Of a stretch of DNA of 64,000 nucleotides, positions 48,671 to 61,423 are shown in pieces (positions within the stretch are counted from its first letter, which is position 1; every line of letters begins with the position of its first letter). Made by a program: the position numbers and the translations under genes. The stretch is taken from positions 1,178,001-1,242,000 of the forward strand of contig JAFEVB010000029.1 in assembly GCA_032629725.1 (NCBI GenBank). The letters run 5' to 3'. The notes below the pieces were generated by a model. The model saw only the letters and a program-made list of their open reading frames with translations, had not been told where the DNA came from and did not search any database. The stretch comes from Gremmenia infestans. Its lineage: Eukaryota; Ascomycota; Leotiomycetes; Helotiales; Hamatocanthoscyphaceae.

Positions 48671-50600
48671 TTGTGTAGAAGACGGTTTGTTGCGAGTTTT
48701 CTGGTCATGTGCTACATATGGCGTTTGTTGCATATACCCACCCTAGTCATCAAGCTCAAATAGATCATTTTATGAGACATAGTGCTATCGTGGTGTCGGG
48801 GTGTCTTGTTGAATTCAAAACTGTCGGTTTTCATCATCTGCTATCTAGTTGGCTCTTCTCATCTCAATCCTCCATCGAGCTCCCCACAAGTACATAGCGT
48901 TTATATCACCATCCTCCTGTCATTGGTCCCATCGGTCTCCATCTCAGCCCCCATTAGGCCTCCCACTCATTATCGCTCCACTACCGATCTCAATACTAAC
49001 CAGAAGTATCTTCTAAGTATTCCCAAGCTACTAGTACCACGCTCCTTCATGAATCTCTGCATCCGGACTACCTCTGCAGCAAAACGGTCGCTAGAACAAG
49101 TAGTGCTTCCTCGTAGCCGTCTAGTCTAGTCCATCACCTGCATAACCAGAGAGAGCTGCACGACATTCTGTACTGTATGTACATACTAGGCCTTCCTTCC
49201 ATCGCGTGCCTCTAGAAATCCTACGGCCTTCGCCTGCAAGTCGTGCTTAGCATAGCACAGCATTCATGACATCAAAGATCGAACAGGATCATTAACCAAG
49301 TACGCATACCCCTTTACAGTACAACTGGAACGATAGACATCCAACCGGTATGTCCGAATCAGTAGCAGTATCAGTTCAGTCATCCTTCGCTCGCTGACAT
49401 GGCAGGCTTATGTAAGCGAGTTTCTGGGGACAGCACAGCACAGTGTCACAGCGAGATCCATCAGCCCACAACGGGCAACGAGACAATGCAATACGTCGCG
49501 CCCCTTGTCCGCGCTGTGCCTGCTGACTGACTGACAATCACGCTTCAGGCTTACATACATACAATTCCCTAGGTAGAGTACCTACTCCTAAGGCTACCTG
49601 ACCTTCAACTCGCCTTAACCCTAATCACACATCCGAACTCCCAACACCAAGCACCAAGCACCAAGCCACACACCCCCTTCGGATAATATCTGGCATGCAC
49701 ATTATACCCCACCCCACCCCACTACTTCCCTCCACTTCCCCTCGCTTCCGCGTGCTCGCAGCGTGCGCTCAGCAGGGATATCGAAAGAGGAAGACGATAT
49801 CCGATGCCATGCATGCATGAAGTGAGGTGTGCCTTTAGACCTTTCCTATGGGGGTAACTTTCCTTTAGTTTGGATGAATGGGGATAGTATAGTCCGGATG
49901 GAGTAAGGAGGACAGGGCTGGGGAGGGTTTCATTTCATTCGGGCCTACTTGTAACTGTACTTTAGGTATCTCTTCGGGGTTTGCGCTTGCGTTTGCGTTT
50001 GCGTTTATTGGGTATGTATGTAGGTAGATAGGTAGGGGCTGTATCACAATCCTTTGCGGGTTGCAGGGCATGGTACGGAGTATATGGGTCAGGGTGGGAT
50101 GGGATGGATGGGGTGAGGTGAGGGTTCCTGCGTCATGTAAGTACGATATCGTATCCGTGTTGGCTGTGGGTAGGTAGGTACGTACCTAGGTATCTGGGGA
50201 AGGAGGGAGCCGGTACTGTACCTACGTAAGTAAGTAAGTAAAAGTTGGAGAAGATGCTGGGTTCTGACGGACTGGGGTTGTTGTGCGATGGGGGTTGGGA
50301 TTGCTGCTTTTACTGTGGGTGGATGTGGGGGTTTAATGAATGGTTTATTGCGTATTGCGTATTGCGTACAGATGTAATTATTTGCATATTTTGGATTTAT
50401 CTCTGAAAGAAAGATACCTTTATCATACTTATGCTTTGTTATGCCGGCATGAAGCGAGCCCCTGAGCTTGGTGGTACAAACGGGTCGGAAAATGAGTTTA
50501 CATTTGTTGATGCGAATGTTCAGTACTTTGGAGGACTCATCGTTTATTTTATTCTATTCAGAGGTATCTCGTCTAAGGCCATCTATCCAGTGCTATCTAT
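48671..50600. other. Intergenic, repeat-rich
   Basis: No gene is supported in 1.9 kb. Short tandem words occur: gcgttt-type hexamers (49982-50006), gtaagtaagtaagtaa (near 50223) and attgcgtattgcgtattgcg (near 50350). TAGGTACGTACCTA (50175-50188) is a 14-bp palindrome. Contains the 3' flanks of the dynein and OYE genes. Confidence 0.5.
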
Positions 50601-51716
50601 CTACACCTTTGCCACTTCGAATTCCTTGCTAAAAGGCCAAGTTATATATCCATCCTCTTCCCCTACATTGTAGAACTTGCTTCTATCATACGGCTCTAGT
50701 GCAATCCCTTGCTTGAGTCTAAACACCAGATCCGGATTTGAGATGAAGTATCGCCCAAAGACAATTGCGATATCTTTATCCTTGTACACCGAATCGACAG
50801 CTTCCTTGGCAGTATCAGGTTTAAAGCCTCCGGCAAGAAACACGGGGCTTGTCTTCGCCCAAAGGTTGACTATGAAGTCGAGGGACTCTACAGTAGCCTT
50901 TTCAGCATCGAATGCTCCATTTATCCTCGACTCGACGACGTGGAGGTACGCCAGCTTTAGCTTCTTGAGCTCTTCGGCAAGGTATGTGAACTGAGGGACG
51001 GGATCCGCCATCTTCATGTCCTGGAATGACGAGTAGGGACTTAGTCTGATACCAGTCTTTTCGGCGCCTACAGCATTGACCACAGCCTTCGCAACCTCGA
51101 TACCGAACCTAGCCCTATTCTCCACGCTCCCACCCCACTTGTCCGTCCTCTTGTTCGCATTATCTTGCGTAAACTGATCAACCAAGTATCCATTAGCCCC
51201 ATGAATTTCCACGCCATCAAAACCAGCCGCAATAGCATTCTTCGCAGCCTGAGCATATAATCCAATATACTCATGGATTTCAGCTTCCGTCAAAGGCGTG
51301 GGTACAGTCTGTCCAGTAATCGGGACATCGCTCGAACTCTTCACCTGAGCATCCGGGCCCAGTTCAGCCTTCAACGCGTCCGCATTGGCAGCTCGTCCTA
51401 GTGCCCACAGTTGCAAGAACATGAAAGAACCCTTTTCGTGCACGGCATCGGTCACGTGTTTCCAGGACTTGATCTGCTCTTCGTTCCAGATCCCTGGGGC
51501 GTTGGGAAAGCCGCCTGCTTGGGGTGCGATGAAGGCTGCTTCGCTGATCAGAAGTGTGCCTGGGACGGAACCGCGCTGAGCATAGTACTTGGCAACAAAT
51601 GGGAGAGGGACGTGTTTATCATCGGCACGGAAACGTGTAAGTGGTGCAAGGACAACCCGGCTTTGAAGTTGGAGATGGCCGACTTTGAGGGGTTTGAAGA
51701 GGTTTGATTCCGACAT
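50601..51716 (-). CDS. Old Yellow Enzyme family NADH:flavin oxidoreductase
   Basis: FMN TIM-barrel ene-reductase of the OYE family, reducing activated C=C bonds with NAD(P)H. Single coding exon of 371 residues from ATG 51716. Motifs: LFKPLKVGHLQLQSRVVLAPLTRFRA at the N-terminus, GTLLISEAAFI, QLWALGRAA, FDGVEIHGANGYLVDQF (substrate-binding His/Asn), RTDKWGGSVENRARF (flavin and active loop), and RLSPYSSFQDM. The C-terminal phosphate motif (FLAGGF, VFGRYFISNPDL) is present. An in-frame extension reaches back to 51962, but a 95-nt gtaagt...acaag segment ending just before ATG 51716 looks like a 5' UTR intron. Physiological substrate unknown. Confidence 0.95.
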   Translation of the reverse strand: MSESNLFKPLKVGHLQLQSRVVLAPLTRFRADDKHVPLPFVAKYYAQRGSVPGTLLISEAAFIAPQAGGFPNAPGIWNEEQIKSWKHVTDAVHEKGSFMFLQLWALGRAANADALKAELGPDAQVKSSSDVPITGQTVPTPLTEAEIHEYIGLYAQAAKNAIAAGFDGVEIHGANGYLVDQFTQDNANKRTDKWGGSVENRARFGIEVAKAVVNAVGAEKTGIRLSPYSSFQDMKMADPVPQFTYLAEELKKLKLAYLHVVESRINGAFDAEKATVESLDFIVNLWAKTSPVFLAGGFKPDTAKEAVDSVYKDKDIAIVFGRYFISNPDLVFRLKQGIALEPYDRSKFYNVGEEDGYITWPFSKEFEVAKV

Positions 51717-53252
51717 CTTGTGATAGTAGGATGTATAATTCGGAGAATTGTATGCACGTTTTGAGAGGGTAAGTTCGAATGGACGAGGCACAAAAGGGAA
51801 ATGACACTTACCTTTATATTCTGGGAGGGGTGGATTGACTGGCATACTTAGGTGGATAAATAGCCTAGATGTTGCAATGCATATCTTGGTTTGTAATATC
51901 ACCCCATCGGCATAAAATTGGCGCTTGGTAATCAAAGTGGACTTTGAACGTGAAATCTTCAAGCCATCGAGTCAGTAGTGAACATTTGTGTGGGGAACTA
52001 AAAGGCATACGGATCGATACTTTGAGTCTTGATTTAGCCTCGGATCCGGCTTAGTGGGGAGGTTGCGCTGTTCAGCATCAAGATTTCCAACAAGACACAC
52101 CACCCCCACAGAAAATTGACGATCTTCTTTATTCCAATGCGCTGGTTTAGTAATCATTTCCCAGCCAGATCCATGCGTGAAAGTAAATCGACTTTAGCAA
52201 TCAGTGTCTTCCGGGTTTCGGCTACAGGAAGTAGAGCTTCAAGGAATCTTCCTAGTGTTGGCTGAACCTCTCGCATGAGTGCAGCTAGCTTGACACACAT
52301 GGCGTAGAGCCAATGTATTGAAAATCCGATATCAATTATCGTCCCTCTGACTTTCGCGTACAGTACATGCGGCTACTGGGTCTCGAGCAGCTGGAACTTT
52401 CTTCCAATTCGCCATCGTAGATGATTTTCAGAATCTTCAAGCACATTCGATGTGACGGAGCGAGCCGTTGCGTAAAGTAGTAGCTGCATTCTGGACTCCG
52501 AGTTAGTTGGTGAAAGCAGCCACGCCTATGGATTGCGCTATTTACACCGCTAGATGTTGAGAGTTGATGCAATGTTTCGACCAAGACAAGGTCCTGATGA
52601 GTCGTTTAAAACACCAAAAGACTTCTTTTCTACACAAGTAAGAATAAGTAATGTATACCTATTCAATGATCAGAGCTAGAGAAGTCTGTTCTTATCTTCT
52701 GTATGTTGTGTGTGCAGTGCAAGTTAGATGCTAACGGTAACGATGGCGGTACCTTACCTAAAGGTGAAACGCTTCGGCAAATGATTTTACTAACGATACA
52801 AGTACCGTACAGGGGGAAGTCCATTGATTAGCGCTTCTTTATTAGGACTCTTGGTATTTTTATATATCTAGTTTATCTATACGAGTAGGATTCAAACATT
52901 TTCGTGAAATGGAAACTATGCCGTGACTTTCAGGAGGCGCAGTATGAAGATCGCTCTATGATATTCTTGTTAGCGAACACTGCCGGTGAAGCGCGAGGCT
53001 ACGTTTACGTCAATCACGACCTTCGCGTCTGAGCCTAAGCAAATCGACCATTTCACCAGATTCTTACCTTCCCTTATTTCACTCACTCACCACACTCCTT
53101 TGGCGTCTTTACATTCATCTATTTTCCTATCCTATCTTTATCCGACTACATACCTACCTTACCCTTGAATAGTCGCAACGCTCATTCACGCAATATCGTC
53201 ACGTGTCGTGACCAGTCCTCCTTGACATGGCCGAGCGCCCTCTAACAGAACA
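51717..53252. other. Intergenic, divergent promoters
   Basis: It contains the OYE 5' UTR with a likely intron (51717-51811) and the promoter of the GT69 gene with CACGTG at about 53199-53205. No gene is supported. Confidence 0.5.
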
Positions 53253-54718
53253 ATGCTGTTCCGTCTTCGCTCCCTAAGGCGTTCCTTCCCTCCCCGGCTG
53301 GTTCTGCTTACTCTCATCACTCTCATCACTCTCATATTCCTGGACTTCCTGCTAAACATAAGCACGGCTCCGGGCTCCAAGCGGACATCAGAACTCTCCG
53401 CTCCCATAGCCAGAGAAAAGATATTCATCGTCTCCATCCAGCGGAACTCGGAACATATGCTCCGCCTATACTGGAACGCCGCTCTGCTCTCCCTCGTCTC
53501 GTTCCTGGGGCCTAAGAACGTCTTTGTGTCCATTCTGGAGTCGGGCAGTCTGGATGATACGAAGGGGGCTTTGGGGGATTTGGAAGAGGCTCTTAATGGC
53601 CTTGGAGTGGAAAATAGCATTGTGTTGGGGGAAACTATGGATGAGCAGATAGAGGGAATGAAGCACGTTCCGTCTGATAGAGAAGGGTGGATATACACCG
53701 GGCGAGAGGGCTTTGGTGATGGAGGATGGGAGAAGAGACGGATCCCACATCTAGCCAAGTTGAGGAATAATGCTATGGAGCCTCTTTTCCTGGTGAAGAC
53801 GAGGTTTGACAAGGTGCTTTGGCTTAATGATGTTGTGTTTACGGTAAGTCACGTGGCGCTGTTTGGGAGAGGGTGATGATGTGTGCTGGTGCTGGTGCTG
53901 GTGCTGGTGCTGGTGCTGACTGCAAGTAGAATGAAGATGTTGCGACCTTGCTTTCGACAAGGGAGGGGGATTACGCTGCTGTTTGCGCGATGGATTTCTC
54001 GAGTAATGCTGATGCATAGTATATCCCCATATCCTCTAATTGATTACCACATCATTACTAACAACTCAGTTACGATACATTTGCCTTGCGGGACTCGTCT
54101 GGTCTCAAAACAAGCTCAATCTACTACCCATACTTCCTCTCACGCCCCTCTCTTCAATCTCTCCTCTCACTCCAACCCGTCCCCGTACAATCCTGCTGGA
54201 ACGGACTCGTCTCCTTCGCCGCCGCTTCCTTCTACACATACCCCCAACTAAAGTTCCGCGGCATCTCAGACTCTCTCGCAAACGAGCACTTGGAAGGCTC
54301 TGAATGCTGCCTTATCCATTCCGACAACCACAAGCTGCGCGACCAGAAAGGCGTGTGGATGAACCCTAATGTGCGCGTTACGTACAACGCATCGACGTAC
54401 GTGAGGGTTAACCCACAGGGACCGCTGCCGGAGAGTATCAGCGGGGACGAGAAGATGCAGGGCGTGATTGAGGAGGTGAAGGGGGATGCGTGGCCGCGGA
54501 AGTGGGAGCGTTGGACGGGGACGTGGGAGAATAGACGGGCGAGGTGGTTCGGGTTCGGCCGGGCTAGGTATTGGAGCGAGAACCAGGTGGTCAAGACGAG
54601 GGTGAAGAAGTGGGCGAGTCAGGGCAGAGAGAAGGGAGAGGAGAGGGAGGAGAATGGGCTGGAGTGTTTGGTTAATGAGATGCAGATCATGTTAGAGCTT
54701 GGGTGGCAGCATGTCTGA
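53253..54718 (+). CDS. CAP59-like GT69 mannosyltransferase
   Basis: Golgi type II membrane glycosyltransferase of the cryptococcal CAP59/Cmt1 family (alpha-1,3-mannosyl). Three exons: 53253-53843, 53930-54018 and 54070-54718, giving 442 residues. A basic N-terminus is followed by a membrane anchor (LVLLTLITLITLIFLDFLL). Family motifs: KIFIVSIQRNSEHML, WNAALLSLVSFLG, VFVSILESGS, DKVLWLNDVVF (DxD-equivalent region), DYAAVCAMDF, YYDTFALRD and CWNGLVSF, then SECCLIHSDN. The third-exon join (GCATA|T TAC) was chosen because it gives YYDTFALRD. Intron 1 (53844-53929) carries a gctggt microsatellite. Sugar donor and acceptor are inferred from the family. Confidence 0.92.
53884..53919. repeat. GCTGGT microsatellite in an intron
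   Basis: About five and a half copies of gctggt sit in the first intron of the GT69 gene, just before the acceptor. Length changes here could affect splicing efficiency. No other function is visible. Confidence 0.85.
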
Positions 54719-57700
54719 AGCTTTTCGCTTGCACAGGTATACCAAAGCTGGAACGTCATTTTAGAGATTTTAAACTATCTGAATATAGGGCAGTAATGGA
54801 TAGAAATCCATGCTTTAGATGGAGTCAAGGAGTCAAGGTTAGCATCTCCGCGGCGCATAAATACCAATAGAACAATAAGTGTCTGGATAATTCAGTCCTT
54901 TACCTACATACAGTACGCAAATCTAACCAGCCGAAGCAGTGAACAAGCTTCCACCTCCATCGCTGCGCATACCTCCTCATAAACGTAACAGACAGCATCT
55001 AAGGCTTGCGAAAACATCTCATCTCATCCCATCCCGGAACGGGCCCCATCGTCATTTGACAGCCGATCTATCTCATGACATTCCCCGCTCCCCCATGACA
55101 CAGATACAACGATAGGAAGTACATACACCGTGCACCCGATCCGCATCCATCCCATCCCATTCCATCCCATCACACGAAGCCTTGACCCACTTACTCCATC
55201 CCTCACATCGCCAAGCAGGAAATAGTATTAGCATTAGCAGATATCGACATCGACATTAACATCCATCCACCCATCTCATTCTCATCCTCATTCTAGAAGC
55301 CGCCCGGCTTCCAGCATCCGGGTAACAGGGTCTCCCCACCTGTTCTTCCCAGCATTGAACGGACCAACAGTGCAGCATCTGGTGTTCACTCAATAGCTCC
55401 GTGCTACAATACTATCTATCTATCTGTCTGCAAGCATGCAGCGAGCCGTTCTTCGGGACTGTACCCTAGCAGATAGAGAAATTCGTGGATTTTCCATGCT
55501 TAGCCCAGCAACGCAAGGCAGTAGTGAGATATAATTTTGGCGCGAGCAAGGGTTTCTGTTCTGCGCAGCGCGTCAGTACCTACCTATACATGCTGACAAG
55601 CTTTTTGTTCTATTCCTGTTCCCGGGTCTCGTCCCCAAGATCTGAAATTATAGCAGAGGAGAGGAGTAGGCTCCCGACTGGAATTGGATCGGGTTGGGTT
55701 GGGTCACCCGGATCTGCAATGCGTGGAAACGTACATGATCTTGTGTCACTTGCGCACCCACCCATAGCTACCTGCGTTCTACAGCACAGCACGCACCCGT
55801 GCCTGGGTGGACTGTACCGTGTGGCAACCTTGCCAATAGACCGGTGGTGTACGGAGTAATGTTGTATCTATATCCAAGGGACCGTACAAGTAGCTATGTA
55901 GCGCAGCACAGCGCAGCACAGCGCAGCGCAGCGTAGAGCAGAGCAGAGCATCGCAGCCAACAGAACAGACGAGGGTGTGCCCTAAGGTAGGGTCGGAATC
56001 AAGTGCCGGCCCGTTTGCATTGGCTAGCTGGTCACTCGGTGTGCCGGTGTTGCTATGCGGTGCGGTGCTGTGTCTATCATAAGGTACTGAAGCCACGTCG
56101 AATCATGTCGAGCGGGGATGGGAGTATTTGTTAATGCTTGGGAAAAGATTGGATGGATGGATTGCACCTATGAGTGGTGGCCGATACTCGAGCTGGAATC
56201 GAGTCAATTGGACTAGCGAACTTCGGACTGCAACCAGTGCCATACTTTTCAACACGTGTAGATCCCTTCACCGTACTGTCGGATGTAGGAAATAGGCTAC
56301 TCGGATAATAGTTGCTAAAGTTTAATATCCACCAAGACGTCAACTTCTTTTAGCCTAATCTTGACTTCGACAAGTAAGGAATTACTATGGGTGATTGTAC
56401 TTCTATATCGCGATCAAAAGAGCCGGGTTTATAGGTATTTGGAATATGCAGGTAGAGATGACATGCATAAATGAGGAGTTTTCATATCCTGGTAAATGTA
56501 TGGCTAAAGCGTGCTCATGTGTTTAATACAGTAATGTCATCTTTACTATGAAACGCCTTACTTAGCTGAGCCTAAAGGGTTGAACCTCCTGTTGGCCAGT
56601 TGCGCTTTGGTGACATGTGCCCCTGATAAGCAGCACCAGCAGCGTTCTGCATCGGACCTTGACTTGGACCTGTGGCATAACGAGTACCGGTAGGCACTTG
56701 AAGACTTCATGGCGAACGCGCGCGTACTCTGCGTTGAGCAGTTGAAAGAAAGGCCTGAGCTCTGCAATTACAGGTCGGACCGAATTTCTGGAACTGAATT
56801 GTCTGTCTGGACCAAGTTGTGGTCATTTAACAGACATGCTGTGCTCTGTACTCAGCAGCAAGCAGGTTGCCAGCAGATCCTATCTTGCATGGAGAACTCC
56901 GCGGTTCAGATTCAGGTTTGTACACCTAAACAATTCCTGGGAAGATACGGGATACTTGATAACACTTTGATACCCAAGGACATTTAGGCACGGGGTTTCT
57001 CTTGTTGCTACTGTTTTTCAGACAAAGCGGGGTAATGGAGTCGCAAGTATTATTTAAAAAGCAAAAACGACTAGTTCTATACCATGGCTGTTTTAGAAAG
57101 GGAGAAAGATAGGGTGACATTGTAGTGGCGCAACCAGAAGACCGGCCGTTGCACAGATTATGTATCATGCCGGAATGGATTCGCGCCACGAGTCTGACAA
57201 GCTAATACCAGAGGCAGGGCCATGAATACTACACTGAAGGTATTCTGACAAGAGCAAGCCCTCTTTCGGGGATAGGCTCAGCGCTCGGAATAAGATATGC
57301 ATTTGTATGGCACCGATGCATATCACGCCTTGATTATACAGTAGATCGGATGCTCCGTAATCCACACATAAGCATTTAACCACCCACTCAGGAAGATGCA
57401 TCAACAGCATCACCTGCAGAGATCAGGGTACGCGGGTGCCGGATAGTCGGTAGCCAATAGACGCTCGCAAGAGGAGCGATCCTGTCGCAGGCATCAATCT
57501 CTTGACCAATGTCGTGAGTCGATTCTCAAACGGATATCACTAGCCAAAGATGCGATGCGATGGCTGAGCATCACCAGCCTCACGCAGGGGGTGTAAGCCA
57601 GTACAAAGGTACCGTACTGTAAGGGGCCCGGGGGTCCCGCGTTTGATGTCCCGATTCACAGGTCTGAGATGCCCGAACGAGAGGAAGCCGGAGCTCGGAC

Positions 57701-60069
57701 ACCCCCCGGGGGCTTCTAGAAGGGGAGGAAAGTTCGTGCTGCATCGGATGTTTCCCCGTTCTAGTATCTCTCACAGACAGCGCAGCCGTCAAGTACTTCG
57801 TAAGTTGAACGCTTCAACATCCATTTGAACGTGCCTGAGGGGTGCGGTCAGACTGTGCAAGCACGTTTTCAGGCCCGCTACAGTAGGAGTGTAGATCCCG
57901 AGTTTACCACGTTCATGCCCCGTGGTCAATGGGTGTGTCGCGTGAAAAAGGAAGAGTGTGATGGGGGAAAAGGGCCTTTAGGACGAGATATACCCTTGTC
58001 GCTTTTTCCTCTCACGAGGTTTGAGAGATCACAGTTGTAGACCGCGGAACTGCAAAATTAAACAAAAAAAAATCATGCCACAAGGAGATTCTCCAAAGAG
58101 AGAAAATGCGTCTAATCTCAAGGCGCTTGCGGTACTGAAAGACGAGAGTCAAGCGCGAGGAAATGGCACGCGACTGTACGTACTAGACTAGGTCCAGAGT
58201 GGTAGTCACAATTGTCTCGTCGTTATTTCGGTGATTTGCAGTGCAAGTGCCAGTTCCACTAACACAAAAGAACTTAAGCCTGGACCGGGGCTCTCGGGAG
58301 TTTATCGATATTAATCCTCCTTCCCTTCAAGGCCTGGCTAGCCCTGCGACATGCAACATTGGCGGTTGTCAATCAATGTGATACTCTAGTCTGAATACTC
58401 CGGGCGGAGTATTTACCCTAATACTGTAAATGACGAACAAGGAGCTGGGGAACCTTGACTGCCGGGATTAAAAGGGGCTTTAATCGTATTACCAAATGGC
58501 CCCCAATTCCCATACTGTACTATACTCTAGTACAGTAAGTAGTCTTGGAAACATGCCATCGACCCACAGATAACAAATGCTTGAGTAACTCGAGGTAAGC
58601 TTAATGTACCCACATTTGATAATCCACGCTGCAGAAACACGAGCTTCTACTCCCAGAAACGCCAAAGAGAAGTTACGAGGAACTTCTCCAATAAAGTGGT
58701 TAGACAAGCACGAGCTTCATCTAGGAATCCGAGATCTCGCTGGAGTCTGGACTCAATTGGGCATGTGTTGTAGGACAGGAAAGTCTGGTGAAGCACCTGT
58801 CATGTTAAGACTCAAGATATTCAACACCTCTTTGAATACAATGAATATTCAGTAAAAAGCCTTGCTGAAGTTGCAAGCACCACACAAAACTGCCGTATGG
58901 GGTAATGACATCAATGTCTGTCCTCTTTGCTCTGCCGTGTATGGTTCCTTGAGCACAATTCTCATTGACAGCGTATCACAAATATGCTTTCAGTGTTTCA
59001 CCCTCCCAAGCTGTAAGTCGATACTCATCTTTACTCCATACTTTCCATCATATCATGAGACTATTTAGTTACCGCAGATCTTTTCTATCTGAGGTGCTTT
59101 AGTAGCTTCTTAGGGACGCCTATCAGGAAGAATGATTGCATACGGATTCGTTACACAGTCATATCAGGCTTTCGACCGCCTGTTACTCATATTCATATGC
59201 ACTGAGAAACTGATATGTACCGAGTCAGAAGATAAGAAGCAGGTCCTCAGGCCAGGAACGAATCTGATTAAAGCCTCCTGCAACGGCTTAATGCCGGTGG
59301 TGCCAGCTGGAACTTGCCGGCGAGAAATGCCAGATTTACGTGCTATAAGTTGGCAAGACATGCAGAGGACTCGAGTTACTCGAAATATGAGACTTCTGCG
59401 CATGCTCCACAGTAATGACATTAGACGGCCACGACGGCTACTTGAGTCGAGGTACAAGATTCTGTATATACATTACAGTGTGCATGCCGGTAGACGTGCA
59501 GACTTCCCGAGTTGCACGACTACTTCTCCGTACCAAGTGATCTTGGAAAGATGGCGGGAATACAGTGATCAAAGGCTATTCCAACGCTAGAATATCGACT
59601 ACTTGCTGCAAAGCGGGAGGGGAGATCTACTACGTGCTGCATTGCGTACAAGGCCGTACTTGTAGATACCATCTTGTACAGTAAAGTATTTCTACAGTAC
59701 TGTACAGCATGCGCTTCTCTTTTTCCGTTTCAGGTTGCAGACTAGTAGGAGAAGGGCCTACTTGCATGAGACCCTCCGGTAGAACGCGGGGGAAGTACTC
59801 CGTAGCAGTAGTCTAGACTTTAAAGTGCGGTACTCGATAGACCAGTACGAGTAAGAAGGTTCAAACAAAGTATTTAGTACAAGTACTAGCATCGAGCTTG
59901 TCTTGTCCAACTCGTGGCAATGAGACCGGTGGAAGATCGATGGATTAGTTGCCTGATCCAGCCCCAGGTGCCGTTAGACATGCACACGCACGTACCGATA
60001 GTTCTCTACGAGCCTGCGGATCCTCATGGGCATGGACAAGGGCATGGGCATCGCCATCGGCATCGCCAT

Positions 60070-60091
60070 GTATACAGTACGGACTGTATAC
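60070..60091. repeat. Inverted repeat GTATACAGT/ACTGTATAC
   Basis: A perfect 9-bp inverted repeat (60070-60078 and 60083-60091) has a 4-bp spacer ACGG. It belongs to a dispersed group of ACAGTACTGT-like palindromes in this desert. Confidence 0.8.
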
Positions 60092-60355
60092 AGTACTTAC
60101 GGAGGAGTTTGAAGTAATCTATGAGGGATCTCTCCATGACTGTAGCAGTATCCTCGGACATCCCTTTCGGAGATCTAAGTGTGAAGGAAGCAAGGCCTCT
60201 AGCCTACTGGGGTTAGGGTCGATGTAATTCAGATGGTGTGGACAAACCCCATCAACTCAAGGCTCCACTTGCTGGCCGGGGGCCCCTACAGTACAGTATA
60301 AGCACTTGCAGTTCTGAGGTTTACGGAGGTGGATTACTGTAGGGATATTACCTCC

Positions 60356-60369
60356 GTACAGTACTGTAC
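60356..60369. repeat. 14-bp perfect palindrome GTACAGTACTGTAC
   Basis: Perfect palindrome directly before the TACCC repeat. It overlaps the right arm of a TACGGAGGT/ACCTCCGTA inverted repeat (60322-60330 and 60350-60358). A similar TACAGTACTGTA palindrome lies at 59693-59704, and TACTGTAC...GTACAGTA arms at 58513-58537. Confidence 0.85.
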
Positions 60370-60396
60370 CCTACCCTACCCTACCCTACCCTACCC
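60367..60396. repeat. TACCC tandem repeat, six units
   Basis: Six TACCC units in a row. It is a 5-mer, unlike the fungal telomere 6-mer CCCTAA, so I treat it as a simple repeat. Confidence 0.9.
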
Positions 60397-61423
60397 GCGC
60401 ATGCATCCTCAACGCCATCCCTGATTCCTGGTCCCTATCCCTGTCCCTTCCCTTGTTCCCTTGTTCCCTTGTGTGACGCCCCCCGTGGAGTCGTGGACGC
60501 ATCCTAGAACCCATTCAACCATCAACCATGAATCTGCTCACTCGCACTCACACCCACTGTCACATCCTACAGAAGGCTTATCCACATCTACATCCACATC
60601 CATCCACTTCCACACATGCTGCAGGCATTATTATTTACCACTAAGTACTATATCCTCTCCCCTTGCCCTCTCTGGGACTCGCCTCTCGCTCCGTATTGCC
60701 TGTCTCCCGCAACCTTGTCTTGTCCTGACTACCTACTTCTACCGTACAGAGTACTCGCTCGTACTTTGCCTGGCTGGCTGCCTCTGCTCTGTGCTCCCTC
60801 ATCCACACCACATCCGTCCTCGGTCTCTCTTTCCATCTTCCTAGGGCCCCTCCTACCGACCTCCTCCTACCGACCTCCACCTCCCCAGTCAGCACACGCT
60901 ACCGTCCCTACTTTAATACCTTCCGGTCCTCTCAGCGCACTGCATACAGACAGACCACGGTACACATCCACATAACATCCATTGCTCCCTTCTTGTATTC
61001 ACCACCCACGCTGCTCATGTTTGACTCGAACGACGCCGCCCTGCAACACCCATAATTTCTAGAAGCTTTAAATATTCCACGCTCGCTCTCTCGCTGCAAT
61101 TCCGTGTAGACCATCAACCCACTCACGCCCAACGCCTATCCGCCCCCTGGTCCGTTTTTTTAGCACCACAAACTTCAACCATCACCTCGCTCGAGGCATC
61201 ATCGACGAGTCCTCCCCACCAGCATTTCTCCAAGGTCTTCGAGATACGCCGCGACCAAGTCTCTCGTTCATGCAGATATACTCTTAATCTTCAATTGTCT
61301 CTTTTCTTACCCAATTATCCCGTTGTACGACGGTCTCTTGATTCTCGCTCTGGATACCGTTCCTTCGACGGCCTTTCCGAAATCCTGCGCTGAGCGTCAA
61401 TCTCACCGATATTGGCACTGACA

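Larger units (their letters stand above)
54719..61423. other. Gene-poor, palindrome- and repeat-rich region upstream of bHLH gene
   Basis: About 6.7 kb holds many short frames but none with a domain or protein-like splicing; the longest (59132-59590) is not recognised. Dispersed tracts include a gcagcacagc-type stretch (55905-55955), a gggcatgggcatcgccat repeat (60027-60070) and TACCC units (60367-60396). GTACAGTACTGTAC-like palindromes are frequent. The pyrimidine-rich last 1 kb looks like a long 5' UTR/promoter of the bHLH gene. Confidence 0.6.

Noticed and set aside
59132..59590. 152-codon open frame in the gene desert
   Set aside because: No recognisable domain, odd composition, and no splice or neighbour support.
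60367..60396. Telomere-like repeat
   Set aside because: The unit is TACCC (5 bp), not the CCCTAA 6-mer of ascomycete telomeres, and it lies inside the contig.
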